The notes beneath the pieces were generated by a model. It made no database searches. It saw only the letters and a program-made list of their open reading frames with translations, and was not told where the DNA came from. A stretch of 64,000 nucleotides of DNA from the NCBI GenBank assembly GCA_031367195.1, contig JANLPL010000250.1, positions 1 through 64,000 on the forward strand, read 5' to 3'. Position numbers and translations under genes: made by a program. Positions within the stretch are counted from its first letter, which is position 1; every line of letters begins with the position of its first letter. The stretch is from Roseiarcus sp031367195 (lineage in GTDB: Bacteria; Pseudomonadota; Alphaproteobacteria; Rhizobiales; Beijerinckiaceae). Below are positions 43,544 to 52,127 of the stretch, piece after piece.

Positions 43544-45298
43544 TCAGGGGCGCCCGAACCACGCGAGCTTTTCACGCAGCGTCACCACCGACCCCACGAT
43601 AATGATCGTCGGCCCGCGCAACCCGGCGTCGCGGGCCAGCCCCGCCAGCGTCGTCAGCGTCCCCGCGACCACGCGCTGCCCCGCGCGCGCGCCATTTTCG
43701 ACCACCGCCGCCGGCGTCGCCGGATCGACCCCTCTCGCGACAGCGTCCTCCATCAGCGCCTCGATCTGGTTGAGCCCCATATAGATCGCCACGGTCTGGC
43801 CCGGCTGCATCAGCGCGCGCCAGTCGTGATCGAGCCGCCCGGCGCGTCCCTGCGCGGTGACGAACACGCAGGTCTGCGCGTGGTCGCGGTGCGTCAGCGG
43901 AATCCCGGCGTAAGCCGAGCAGCCGATCGCGGCGGTTACGCCAGGGCAGACCTCGAACGGCACGTGCTGTTCCGCCAGCGCCTCGATCTCCTCGCCCCCG
44001 CGCCCGAACAGGAATGGATCGCCGCCCTTCAGCCGCAGCACCCTTTTGCCGCGCTGGGCGTGGGCGATCAGCAGGCGGCCGATCTCCTCCTGCGGCACGG
44101 CGTGATGGTCGGCCTGCTTGCCGACATAGACCCGTTCAGCGTCGGCGGGAAGCAAAGCCAGGATCGAGCGATCAACCAAGCGGTCGTACAACACGACTTC
44201 CGCGCGCTCGATCAGCGCTTTGGCGCGCAAGGTCAGCAAATCGACCTCGCCGGGGCCGGCGCCGACGAGATAGACTTCGCCCATGACCGGCGGCGCCGGG
44301 CGCAATTCGGCCGCCACGCCGGGCAGAAAATGCGCGCGGTCGCGCGCGGCCCATAACTCACGCGCCTCAGCCAGCGCGTCGTCAGGCGAGAAGCCCATCA
44401 CGCCGAGCGCCAGCGCCATTGTGCCGACGATGGCGCCTTCCGCCCGCGCATCCTCGCGCCCGCGCCAGACTTCGACCAGCGCCTCGATCTTCGGCGGGCC
44501 TTCCTTCTCCGGCGCGGCCTCGATCAGCGATGGGAACGTGAAATCACCGGCGATTCCATCCTCCGCGGCGGCGATCTCGACCGGTTTCTCCGGCCGCCGC
44601 TCGTTCTCGCCGCCGTCGCCGCGAAAACTCCACACACGGGAATCGCCCAGCGCCAGCGCCGCGTCGCGATGCAAGGGCACGTAGCCGGGATGGAACGCGG
44701 CTTGCAACGACGCTTTCGCGCCGAAGGGATTGAGGCTCCGCGCCAGCGTGTTGACCGCCGAGCGCAGGCCAAGCACCGGCTTCAGCGCCAGCAGCCGCGC
44801 GAGTTTCGGCTCGATGCGGTCGAGCGAGAGATAGGCGAAGCCGCGCTTTGCCAGTTGCGCCTGCGCCTCCGCCCAATCGCGCGCCGGCGGCAGGCCGAGG
44901 CGGGCCAGGGTCTCGCCCGCGTAGAGCCGGCCCGCCGTCGTGCCGTCGAGCCCATGCAGCGCAATGCGGTATCCTGCCCCCGCGAGCCGCAGCGCGGCCA
45001 ACAGGTGCCAGGGCGCACGACGCGCCTTGCCGGCGTAGCAGGGCCAGTCGAGGGCGGGGCGCGGCTCGCTCGGCGCCGGCAATCGCGCCCGCACCGCGCG
45101 CACGAAGCCGGCGATTTCGTGCGCGCTCTCCTCCTTCATCCGCAGCAGCATCAGGAAGGCGCCGATCTGCTCCGGCAGCGCCTCGCCATCGAGGATCATC
45201 GTCATCGCGCGCTGGGCTTCCTCGGCGCTGAGGCCGCGCGAAAGCGTCTTGCCGCGCCCGAGCAGGCGGATGAATTGGGCGAAGGGGTGAGGCGTCAT
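43544..45298 (-). CDS. TrpD2/YbiB-like domain fused to uroporphyrinogen-III C-methyltransferase
   Basis: A 584-residue fusion. Residues 1 to about 330 resemble the nucleoside phosphorylase-like (anthranilate phosphoribosyltransferase-like, TrpD2/YbiB) fold: L-S-A-E-E-A-Q-R-A-M-T-M-I-L-D, G-A-F-L-M-L-L-R-M-K, H-G-L-D-G-T-T and R-S-A-V-N-T-L-A-R-S-L-N-P. Residues about 340-584 are a SUMT/CobA methyltransferase: V-G-A-G-P-G-E-V-D-L-L-T-L-R-A, Y-D-R-L-V, R-L-K-G-G-D-P-F-L-F-G-R-G-G-E-E and P-G-V-T-A-A. SUMT makes precorrin-2 for siroheme or cobalamin; the usual CysG dehydrogenase domain is absent and the TrpD2-like domain takes its place. It lies 22 bases after pgl on the same strand. Confidence 0.82.
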   Translation of the reverse strand: MTPHPFAQFIRLLGRGKTLSRGLSAEEAQRAMTMILDGEALPEQIGAFLMLLRMKEESAHEIAGFVRAVRARLPAPSEPRPALDWPCYAGKARRAPWHLLAALRLAGAGYRIALHGLDGTTAGRLYAGETLARLGLPPARDWAEAQAQLAKRGFAYLSLDRIEPKLARLLALKPVLGLRSAVNTLARSLNPFGAKASLQAAFHPGYVPLHRDAALALGDSRVWSFRGDGGENERRPEKPVEIAAAEDGIAGDFTFPSLIEAAPEKEGPPKIEALVEVWRGREDARAEGAIVGTMALALGVMGFSPDDALAEARELWAARDRAHFLPGVAAELRPAPPVMGEVYLVGAGPGEVDLLTLRAKALIERAEVVLYDRLVDRSILALLPADAERVYVGKQADHHAVPQEEIGRLLIAHAQRGKRVLRLKGGDPFLFGRGGEEIEALAEQHVPFEVCPGVTAAIGCSAYAGIPLTHRDHAQTCVFVTAQGRAGRLDHDWRALMQPGQTVAIYMGLNQIEALMEDAVARGVDPATPAAVVENGARAGQRVVAGTLTTLAGLARDAGLRGPTIIIVGSVVTLREKLAWFGRP

Positions 45299-45320
45299 GG
45301 CGGTCTCCGAACCGCTCCTA

Positions 45321-46016
45321 TCACGCGGATTGAAACACCGTCAGCCGATCCGCGGCGCCGCGCAGCACGGCGCGGATCGGCATGTCCTCGATCGGACCGT
45401 CGCCGAGCGCCCGCGCGTATGTCGCCGCCTTCGCCGGCCCCTCGATCTGCAGGGCGAGCGCGCGAGCGCGCAGCAGCGCCCGGCCGGTCAGCGTGAGGCG
45501 CGGCTCCAGCCCGTCGGGCGCGCCAATCGCGGCCACCAGCGCCCGGGCGGTCGGACTGACCGTCTCGCTCAAGCCCGCCGCATGGGGAAACCAAGAGGCG
45601 GTGTGGCCGTCGTCGCCCATGCCGAGCACGACGAGATCGGCAGGCGTTGGCAGGCGCGCCACGCGCGCCGCCGCTGACGCCAGCTCCTGCTCCGGCGCGA
45701 GACGGGAATCGGCGAGCGGGCAGAACTGAGCTTGCAGCGCCTTGCCTTGAAGGAGCGTCTCGCGCACCAGTCGCGCGTTCGAGCGCGGATGATCGTCGGC
45801 CACGCGGCGCTCGTCGGCCAGCGTTACGGCGACGCGGGCCCAATCGAGATCCTGGGCCGACAGCGCGGCGAAATAACGCTTTGGCGTCGAGCCGCCGGAG
45901 ACGATCAGCAGCGCCATGCCGCGCGCGGCGATCGCCTCGCGCAACAGCGCGGCGGTCCATTCGGCGAAGGCCTGCGCGAGCGCTTGTCCGTCCGCGAATT
46001 GGCGAAGCTCGGTCAT
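45321..46016 (-). CDS. pgl: 6-phosphogluconolactonase
   Basis: A 231-residue DevB-type lactonase that hydrolyses 6-phosphogluconolactone, the product of Zwf. Signatures are L-I-V-S-G-G-S-T-P-K at about residues 36-45, V-T-L-A-D-E-R-R-V in the middle and G-M-G-D-D-G-H-T-A-S-W-F-P near 150. Its ATG overlaps the zwf stop (ATGA at 46013-46016), giving translational coupling of consecutive pathway steps. Confidence 0.92.
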   Translation of the reverse strand: MTELRQFADGQALAQAFAEWTAALLREAIAARGMALLIVSGGSTPKRYFAALSAQDLDWARVAVTLADERRVADDHPRSNARLVRETLLQGKALQAQFCPLADSRLAPEQELASAAARVARLPTPADLVVLGMGDDGHTASWFPHAAGLSETVSPTARALVAAIGAPDGLEPRLTLTGRALLRARALALQIEGPAKAATYARALGDGPIEDMPIRAVLRGAADRLTVFQSA

Positions 46017-47482
46017 TCGTACTCCTCGTTCCAGGTGCGGCCGTCGCGCTCGATCAGCGCGATCGAGGCGGCGGGGCCCCAGGTTCCAGCGGCGTAAGGG
46101 CGCGGCGGCTCGCCGCTGTGCGCCCAGGCGGCGCGGATCGGATCGACGAAGGCCCAGGCCGCCTCGACCTCGTCGCGGCGCATGAACAGCGACGCGTTGC
46201 CGCGCACCGCATCCATCAGCAGCCGCTCATAGGCTTCCGGCGACTTGGCGCCGAACGCCTCGGCGAAGCTCATGTCGAGCGGCACGTGTTGCAACCTCAT
46301 GCCGCCGGGGCCGGGCTCCTTGATCATCAACCAAAGCTTGATGCCCTCGTCCGGCTGGACGCGGATCACCAGCCGGTTGGCGGGAATGCCGTCGGAGCCG
46401 TGATCGAAGATTGCGTGCGGCACGCGGCGGAAGCCGACCACGATCTCGGAGAATCGTTGCGGTAGCCGCTTGCCGGTGCGCAGATAGAACGGCACGCCCG
46501 CCCAACGCCAGTTGGCGACGGCGAGCTTCAGCGCAACGAAGGTCTCCGTTTCGCTGGTCTCCTTGTCGACGTCCTTCTGATAGCTTTCGGCCTGCGCGCC
46601 TTCCGCGAAGCCTGCGCGATACTGGCCGCGCACCGTGAGCTGCGAGATATTGCTTTCGTTGATCGGCGACAGCGCCTTCAGCACTTTCAGCTTCTCGTCG
46701 CGCAGCGCATCGGCTTCAAGCGAAGCGGGCGGCTCCATCGCCACCAGACAGAGAAGCTGCAACATATGGTTCTGCACCATGTCGCGCAGCGCGCCGGATT
46801 CGTCGTAATAAGCGCCGCGGCCGCCGACGCCGAGCGTCTCGGCGACGGTGATCTGCACGTGGTCGATATGCGCGCTGTTCCACACCGGCTCGAACAAGGC
46901 GTTGGCGAAGCGCAGCGCCATCAGGTTCTGCACCGTCTCCTTGCCGAGATAATGGTCGATGCGGAAGATGTTCTTCTCCAGGAACACCGAGCCGAGCGCA
47001 TCGTTGATCGCCGCCGCGCTGGCGGCGTCATGGCCGATCGGCTTCTCGACGATGATGCGCGAAGTCGGGCTCGCAAGACCCTCCGCGCCGATCCGCTTGC
47101 CGATCGGGGCGAACAGATCTGGTCCGGTGGCGAGATAGAAGGCGAGGACGCGCGCGTCCTCGCCGAGCAGCGTCTTGAACTCCTTCCAGCCCTTCTTTCC
47201 GGTGACATCGAGCGTCTGATAGTCGATCCGCTCGATGAATTTTTCCAGCGCCGCGCCGTTCTTGGCCTCGCCGTATTTGGCCAAGGCTTCGCGCACGCTG
47301 ATCTGAAACGCCTCGCGCGACATTTCGCGGCGCGAGACGCCGATGATGCGGGTCGGATCGGTGAACTGGCCGCCCTTCTCGCGATGATAGAGCGCGGGAA
47401 ACAGTTTGCGATAGGCGAGATCGCCCGTGCCGCCGAATACGACGAGATCGAACGGATCGACCTTGATGATCTTGGAAGCCAT
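46013..47482 (-). CDS. zwf: Glucose-6-phosphate 1-dehydrogenase
   Basis: An enzyme of about 489 residues, first step of the oxidative pentose phosphate and Entner-Doudoroff routes. The cofactor loop is V-V-F-G-G-T-G-D-L-A-Y-R-K-L; the active-site signature R-I-D-H-Y-L-G-K-E carries the substrate-binding and catalytic D/H/K. P-F-Y-L-R-T-G-K-R-L is also typical. M-N-M gives two possible starts (47488 and 47482). It is followed by coupled pgl and preceded by the ROK regulator, so sugar taken up by the divergent transporter may be fed here. Confidence 0.93.
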   Translation of the reverse strand: MASKIIKVDPFDLVVFGGTGDLAYRKLFPALYHREKGGQFTDPTRIIGVSRREMSREAFQISVREALAKYGEAKNGAALEKFIERIDYQTLDVTGKKGWKEFKTLLGEDARVLAFYLATGPDLFAPIGKRIGAEGLASPTSRIIVEKPIGHDAASAAAINDALGSVFLEKNIFRIDHYLGKETVQNLMALRFANALFEPVWNSAHIDHVQITVAETLGVGGRGAYYDESGALRDMVQNHMLQLLCLVAMEPPASLEADALRDEKLKVLKALSPINESNISQLTVRGQYRAGFAEGAQAESYQKDVDKETSETETFVALKLAVANWRWAGVPFYLRTGKRLPQRFSEIVVGFRRVPHAIFDHGSDGIPANRLVIRVQPDEGIKLWLMIKEPGPGGMRLQHVPLDMSFAEAFGAKSPEAYERLLMDAVRGNASLFMRRDEVEAAWAFVDPIRAAWAHSGEPPRPYAAGTWGPAASIALIERDGRTWNEEYE

Positions 47483-47543
47483 ATTCACCTCTCTGAATTG
47501 AGCCGGCTCACGGCGGGCTCCCTGCGGCCATCGCGCCTCGGGA

Positions 47544-48830
47544 TCAACCCTCGACGGCGGCTTCCTTGAACAAAACGTCGCGATCCCTGGCGAAACTCTT
47601 GATCAGCGGCAGCGCCGCCGCGCCGATCGCGCGCGCGTTCGGGCCGATCACGCCGGGAAGGATGCGCACGTCCGACAGACCGCGTCGGTCGAGCTTTTCC
47701 AATTCCGCCGCCGTCAACAGACACAAGGTCTGACGCACCGAAGGCGGCGTCGCCCCGTCGATCACTATGGCGCCGACGTCGATCACCGAGATCGCCGATA
47801 CTATGGCGTAGGCGAGCGCGCGCGCGGCCTCCTCGAGCCATAGTTTCAGCGGCTCGCCGAATTCCTCCCAGGCGTCCGGCGTCAGCCAGATCGAGGACGG
47901 GTCGAGCCCGGCTTCCGCAACACGGCGTTCGAGCTGATAGATCGAGGCGAAATGGATGAGCTGGGCCAGCCCCCCCCGCTCGCCGGGAACCGGCATCGAG
48001 CCGACAGCCGCCGCATTGCCGGTGCGGCCGAGATAAAGCGAACTGTTGAGAACGAGCCCGCCGCCGAGAAAATCGCCGACGAAGAGATAGAGGTAGTCGC
48101 GCTCCTGCCAGGCTTCGCCGAAGTAGTATTCCGCCGCGCAGGCCGAGGTGGCGTCGTTGCAGATCGTGATCGGAAGCCCGCAATGGCGGCCGAGTTCGGC
48201 CGCGAGGTCGAGCGAGCGCCAGCCGTCGAGCGCGCCGGCGGGGGCGCCGATCTCGTCCGACCAACCCCACAGCTGAAACGGCAGCGCGACGCCCAGCCCG
48301 GCGAGCCGCGCCTTTTGGCGTTGGGAAAGCCGCGCCGTAAGTCGCGGCAGCGCGCTTTCCGCGAAGGCCAGCACCGCCTCCGGAGTCGGGTAGGAATAGT
48401 CGAGGCTTTCGCCATCGCGGATTTTTCCCGCGAAATCGACCAGCACTAGATCGCTCGAACGCCGTCCGATCTTCAGCCCGAAGGCGAACGCGCCCTCCGG
48501 ATCGATGGAGACGGGAACCGTGGGCTGACCGACCCGGCCGCGCAGCGGCGCCTCGCGCTTCAGGAGCCCTTCGCCGCTGAGCCGGTTCATGATGGTTGAT
48601 GTGGATTGCACCGAAAGGCCTGTCATTCTGGCCACTTCGATCTTGGAAAGCTGACCAAAGCGGCGCACCAGCGATAGCGCCAGGCGCTCGTTGTAAACGC
48701 GCACGCCCGCCTGATCGGCCCCGCTTACAGGCAGGTCCGAGGCTTGGCTGAAGTCCGCCGGTTCCGGCATATGCGTCCCCGAGCCTTCCGTCCCCATAGC
48801 GGGAGCGTTCGCGGAGCTGCTCCCGTCCAT
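47544..48830 (-). CDS. ROK-family transcriptional regulator
   Basis: A 428-residue repressor-type ROK protein. A winged helix-turn-helix occupies about residues 55-100 (S-K-I-E-V-A-R-M-T-G-L-S-V-Q-S-T-S), after a 45-residue flexible N-terminus. The sugar-kinase-like ROK domain follows, with I-C-N-D-A-T-S-A-C-A-A-E and G-G-G-L-V-L-N-S-S. The zinc motif C-x-C-G-x-x-G-C found in NagC/Mlc is absent; its place reads G-N-A-A-A-V-G-S-M-P. It is divergent from the sugar ABC operon with a 201-base shared control region, so it most likely regulates both that operon and the zwf-pgl genes downstream of itself. Confidence 0.85.
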   Translation of the reverse strand: MDGSSSANAPAMGTEGSGTHMPEPADFSQASDLPVSGADQAGVRVYNERLALSLVRRFGQLSKIEVARMTGLSVQSTSTIMNRLSGEGLLKREAPLRGRVGQPTVPVSIDPEGAFAFGLKIGRRSSDLVLVDFAGKIRDGESLDYSYPTPEAVLAFAESALPRLTARLSQRQKARLAGLGVALPFQLWGWSDEIGAPAGALDGWRSLDLAAELGRHCGLPITICNDATSACAAEYYFGEAWQERDYLYLFVGDFLGGGLVLNSSLYLGRTGNAAAVGSMPVPGERGGLAQLIHFASIYQLERRVAEAGLDPSSIWLTPDAWEEFGEPLKLWLEEAARALAYAIVSAISVIDVGAIVIDGATPPSVRQTLCLLTAAELEKLDRRGLSDVRILPGVIGPNARAIGAAALPLIKSFARDRDVLFKEAAVEG

Positions 48831-48873
48831 TCGTTGTCATCGCGGCGCAGTCTGACCGCGAGACAGCGCGGTG

Positions 48874-48897
48874 TCAATAATAAATCAAACGTATTGA
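48874..48897. promoter_or_regulatory. Inverted repeat, candidate ROK operator
   Basis: TCAATA (48874-48879) and TATTGA (48892-48897) form a perfect inverted pair with a 12-base A+T-rich spacer, in the region between the divergent ROK and substrate-binding protein genes. It lies just upstream of the -35-like TTGACA, where a repressor or activator could control the transporter operon. ROK regulators commonly bind A+T-rich palindromes. Confidence 0.45.
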
Positions 48898-48904
48898 ATT
48901 ATCC

Positions 48905-48934
48905 TTGACAAGCGTGTCCGGTTTGCGTCTATAG
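48905..48934 (+). promoter_or_regulatory. Sigma-70-like promoter for the sugar ABC operon
   Basis: TTGACA at 48905-48910 matches the -35 consensus exactly. CTATAG at 48929-48934 with an 18-base spacer (or the overlapping TATAGG) is a fair -10 box. It lies about 100 bases before the substrate-binding protein start. Confidence 0.55.
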
Positions 48935-49031
48935 GCTGGCGACGAGCCGGCGGGCTGGGCGCCGCCCTTGCGGTTCTCCTGGCGATAGCTGTTCTCTTCC
49001 GCAAAGCCTGAACCGTTTCTGGGAGGAATAC

Positions 49032-50057
49032 ATGTCCAAGTTCAATCGCAGCCTCGCCGTCGTGGCGGGCGCGGCACTTTCGCTCGGCCTTATGGCCTCG
49101 GGCGCGCAGGCCGAAGTCGGCGCCTGCCTGATCACCAAGAACAACACCAATCCCTTCTTCGTGAAGATGAAGGAAGGCGCTGGAATCGGCGCCAAGAACG
49201 CGGGCATCTCGCTCAAGGCTTTCGCCGGCGTCAAGGACGGCGACGCCGCTCCCCAGATCAACGCGATCGAAAACTGCATCGCCGCCGGCGTGAAGGGCAT
49301 TCTCATCACCGCCTCGAACGATTCGGTCGTCCCCGCGCTCAAGAAGGCGCGTGCGGCCGGCGTCCTGGTGATCGCGCTCGACACCGAAATCAGCGACAAG
49401 GACGCCCAGGACATCACCTTCGCGACCGATAACTTCCAGGCCGGCATCCTGATCGGTCAATGGGCCAAGGCGACCTTGGGCGACAAAGCGAAAGACGCGC
49501 ATATCGCGATGCTCGACATCAACAAAGACAACATTTCCGTCGATGTGCAGCGCGACACCGGGTTCCTGAAAGGCTTTGGCATCGACGTGCCGAACCTGAA
49601 AGTGCTCGCCTCTGAAAAGGACTCGCGCGTCGTGGGTCACGAGACCTCGGAAGCCAGTCCGGCGGGCGGCGTCAAGGCGATGGAGACGCTCCTCGCCAAG
49701 GATCCGAACATCAATGTCGTTTACACAATCAACGAGCCTGCCGCCGAAGGCGCGTTCCAGGCCCTCAAGAAGGCCGGCAAGGAGAAGGGCGTGCTGGTCG
49801 TCTCGGTCGACGGCGGTTGCCCCGGCGTCAAGAGCGTTGGTTCGGGCGTCATCGGCGCCACTTCGCAGCAGTATCCGCTGTTGATGGCGTCGAAGGGCAT
49901 CGAAGCGATCGCCGCCTACGCCAAGGACGGCACGAAGCCGAAGCCCACCGAAGGCCTGAACTTCTATAACACCGGCGTGAACCTCATCACGGATCATCCG
50001 GCGGCGGGCGTTCCCTCGCTCGACGTGAAAGAAGGTACGGCCAAGTGCTGGGGCTGA
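49032..50057 (+). CDS. frcB: Sugar ABC transporter substrate-binding protein (FrcB-like)
   Basis: A 341-residue periplasmic binding protein of the ribose/fructose class. The signal peptide ends at A-Q-A (about residue 27). The mature protein opens V-G-A-C-L-I-T-K-N-N-T-N-P-F-F-V-K-M and includes I-A-L-D-T-E-I-S and V-Y-T-I-N-E-P-A-A at the ligand cleft. Homology is closest in style to FrcB (fructose/mannose/ribose). GGGAGGA precedes the ATG. It is the first gene of the operon with permease and ATPase. Confidence 0.85.
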   Translation: MSKFNRSLAVVAGAALSLGLMASGAQAEVGACLITKNNTNPFFVKMKEGAGIGAKNAGISLKAFAGVKDGDAAPQINAIENCIAAGVKGILITASNDSVVPALKKARAAGVLVIALDTEISDKDAQDITFATDNFQAGILIGQWAKATLGDKAKDAHIAMLDINKDNISVDVQRDTGFLKGFGIDVPNLKVLASEKDSRVVGHETSEASPAGGVKAMETLLAKDPNINVVYTINEPAAEGAFQALKKAGKEKGVLVVSVDGGCPGVKSVGSGVIGATSQQYPLLMASKGIEAIAAYAKDGTKPKPTEGLNFYNTGVNLITDHPAAGVPSLDVKEGTAKCWG

Positions 50058-50093
50058 TCGCCTCGCACTGAGTTGGATATGGCTTGAACGAGG

Positions 50094-50122
50094 CGAAGGG
50101 CGGCTGCTATGGTCGCCCTTCG
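50094..50122 (+). other. Intercistronic hairpin between binding protein and permease genes
   Basis: A perfect 9-bp stem (CGAAGGGCG at 50094-50102 with CGCCCTTCG at 50114-50122) and an 11-base loop lie 37 bases after the binding-protein stop, with no T-run. Such hairpins commonly stabilise the upstream message so that the binding protein is made in excess over the membrane parts. Confidence 0.6.
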
Positions 50123-50169
50123 TCATATGATCGCGATAACGCGTCTTGCTTGCGCATGGGGGGGATCGA

Positions 50170-51249
50170 GTGAGCGATCAAGCCGGACCGACCAAGGTCA
50201 TTTCCGACTACGAGGCGAAACTCGAAAAGGCCGACACCTCGGTCGCCACCTTCGAGCGGGACGACAAGACGTTCGTCCATATCCTGCGTGGGTTTCTACG
50301 CTCCAATCCGACCGCTATTCCCGCGCTCGTGCTGCTGGTCAGCGTGCTGTTTTTCGGCGTCGTCGCCAACAATTTCCTCAAGGCCAGCACGCTGTCGCTG
50401 ATCTTGCAGCAGGTCACCGTCACCGGCGTCATCGCCATCGCGCAGACCGCGATCATCCTCACCGCCGGCATTGATCTCAGCGTCGGCGCGATTCTCGTGC
50501 TGTCGTCGATCGTCATGGGCAAGCTCGCGGTCGGATCGGGTGTTCCCGCGCCGCTCGCCGTCGCGATCGGCATGGGGGCCGGGGCGTTGATGGGCTATCT
50601 CAACGGGGCGCTGGTCACCTATGTCCGCCTGCCGCCGTTCATCGTTACGCTGGGCACGCTCAGCATCTTCAACGCGCTCAAACTCTGGTATTCGCAATCC
50701 GAATCGGTGCGCGCCGACGATATCGAGAGCAAGGCGCCGTTCCTCATTTGGTTCGGCAAGACTTTCAACATTCTTGGCGCCCAGGTGACCTATGGCGGCG
50801 TCGCCATGATCCTGCTCGCCATCCTCGCCTGGTACATGCTGAACCGAACGCCCTGGGGACGGCACGTGCATGCCGTGGGCGACGATCCCGACTCGGCGCT
50901 GCTGGCCGGTATCCAGGTCAGCCGAGTGCTGGTGACGGTTTATGTCTTCGCCGGTCTCGTCTGCGGCTTCTGCGCCTGGATCGCCATCGGCCGCGTCGGC
51001 TCGGTGTCGCCGATCGGTTTTGAAACGACGAACCTCGATTCAATAACGGCGACCGTGATCGGCGGCACGTCGCTGTTCGGCGGCCGCGGCTCGATCGGCG
51101 GCTCGGTGCTCGGCGCGCTGATCGTCGGTGTGTTCAACACCGGCCTGTCCTTGGCGGGCGTCGATGATTATTGGCAGGTTTTCACCACCGGCGTGCTCGT
51201 CATTGTCGCCGTGGCGATCGATCAATGGCTGCGGAGGGCCACCCAGTGA
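50170..51249 (+). CDS. frcC: Sugar ABC transporter permease (FrcC-like)
   Basis: A 359-residue BPD_transp_2 (RbsC/FrcC) permease with about ten hydrophobic helices. The L-T-A-G-I-D-L-S-V-G-A-I segment is the family hallmark, and V-T-L-G-T-L-S-I-F-N and G-G-T-S-L-F-G-G-R-G-S-I-G-G-S follow. A cytosolic N-terminal extension of about 40 residues (S-D-Y-E-A-K-L-E-K-A-D) is as in FrcC. GTG 50170 is chosen for GGGGGGATCGA just upstream. Its stop overlaps the start of the ATPase gene. Confidence 0.87.
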   Translation: MSDQAGPTKVISDYEAKLEKADTSVATFERDDKTFVHILRGFLRSNPTAIPALVLLVSVLFFGVVANNFLKASTLSLILQQVTVTGVIAIAQTAIILTAGIDLSVGAILVLSSIVMGKLAVGSGVPAPLAVAIGMGAGALMGYLNGALVTYVRLPPFIVTLGTLSIFNALKLWYSQSESVRADDIESKAPFLIWFGKTFNILGAQVTYGGVAMILLAILAWYMLNRTPWGRHVHAVGDDPDSALLAGIQVSRVLVTVYVFAGLVCGFCAWIAIGRVGSVSPIGFETTNLDSITATVIGGTSLFGGRGSIGGSVLGALIVGVFNTGLSLAGVDDYWQVFTTGVLVIVAVAIDQWLRRATQ

Positions 51250-52028
51250 GCGAACGTCAACCCATCCTCATGGCGCGCGGCCTGTCGAAGCGCTATGGCC
51301 ACGTCGTCGCTCTCAACAACGCCGATTTCGACCTCTATCCCGGCGAAATCCTCGCCGTGATCGGCGACAACGGCGCCGGCAAGACGAGCCTGATCAAGGC
51401 GATTACGGGCGCGGTATCGCCTGATCACGGCGAAATCCGCCTCAACGGTCAGGTGGTCCATTTCCGCTCGCCGCAGGACGCCCGCGCGGCCGGCATCGAG
51501 ACGGTTTACCAGAACCTCGCCTTGTCCCCGGCCTTGTCGATTGCGGACAACATGTTCCTGGGGCGCGAGCGCATCAAGCCCGGCCTGATGGGTAAATTGT
51601 TCAGGACCCTGGATCGCGCCGGAATGCAGAAATTCGCGCGCGACAAGCTCACAGAACTTGGCCTGATGACGATCCAGAATATCGATCAGCCGGTGGAATC
51701 GCTTTCGGGCGGCCAGCGACAAGGCGTGGCGGTGGCGCGGGCGGCGGCGTTCGGCTCCAATGTCGTCATCATGGACGAGCCGACGGCGGCGCTTGGCGTC
51801 AAGGAATCGCGCCGCGTGCTGGAGCTGATTTTGGACGTGAAGAAGCGCGGTCTGCCGATCATCCTCATCTCGCACAATATGCCGCATGTGTTCGAGGTGG
51901 CCGACCGCATCCATATTCACCGACTCGGCCGCAGGCTCACCGTCGTCGACCCGAAGAAAGTGACGATGTCGGACGCCGTCGCCATGATGACCGGCGCGAT
52001 GGCGCCGCCGCCGGACGCCCTGAATTAG
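51246..52028 (+). CDS. frcA: Sugar ABC transporter ATPase (FrcA-like)
   Basis: A 260-residue single-domain ABC ATPase: Walker A G-D-N-G-A-G-K-T-S, signature L-S-G-G-Q-R-Q-G-V-A, Walker B V-V-I-M-D-E-P-T-A-A-L and switch His in L-I-S-H-N-M. Being single-domain it matches FrcA rather than the double RbsA/XylG ATPases. V-D-P-K-K-V-T-M-S-D-A-V-A-M-M-T-G-A at the C-terminus is also FrcA-like. GTG 51246 overlaps the permease stop (GTGA). It ends the transporter operon. Confidence 0.88.
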   Translation: MSERQPILMARGLSKRYGHVVALNNADFDLYPGEILAVIGDNGAGKTSLIKAITGAVSPDHGEIRLNGQVVHFRSPQDARAAGIETVYQNLALSPALSIADNMFLGRERIKPGLMGKLFRTLDRAGMQKFARDKLTELGLMTIQNIDQPVESLSGGQRQGVAVARAAAFGSNVVIMDEPTAALGVKESRRVLELILDVKKRGLPIILISHNMPHVFEVADRIHIHRLGRRLTVVDPKKVTMSDAVAMMTGAMAPPPDALN

Positions 52029-52127
52029 GTTGCGCTGCGGCGCCTCGGTGGCTGCCGTAAGGGAAATCTAAAGCCTAACGACCTATTCTGCCCCCGAGAG
52101 TTTTGGGTCATCGTGGGCGCCAGGCGT

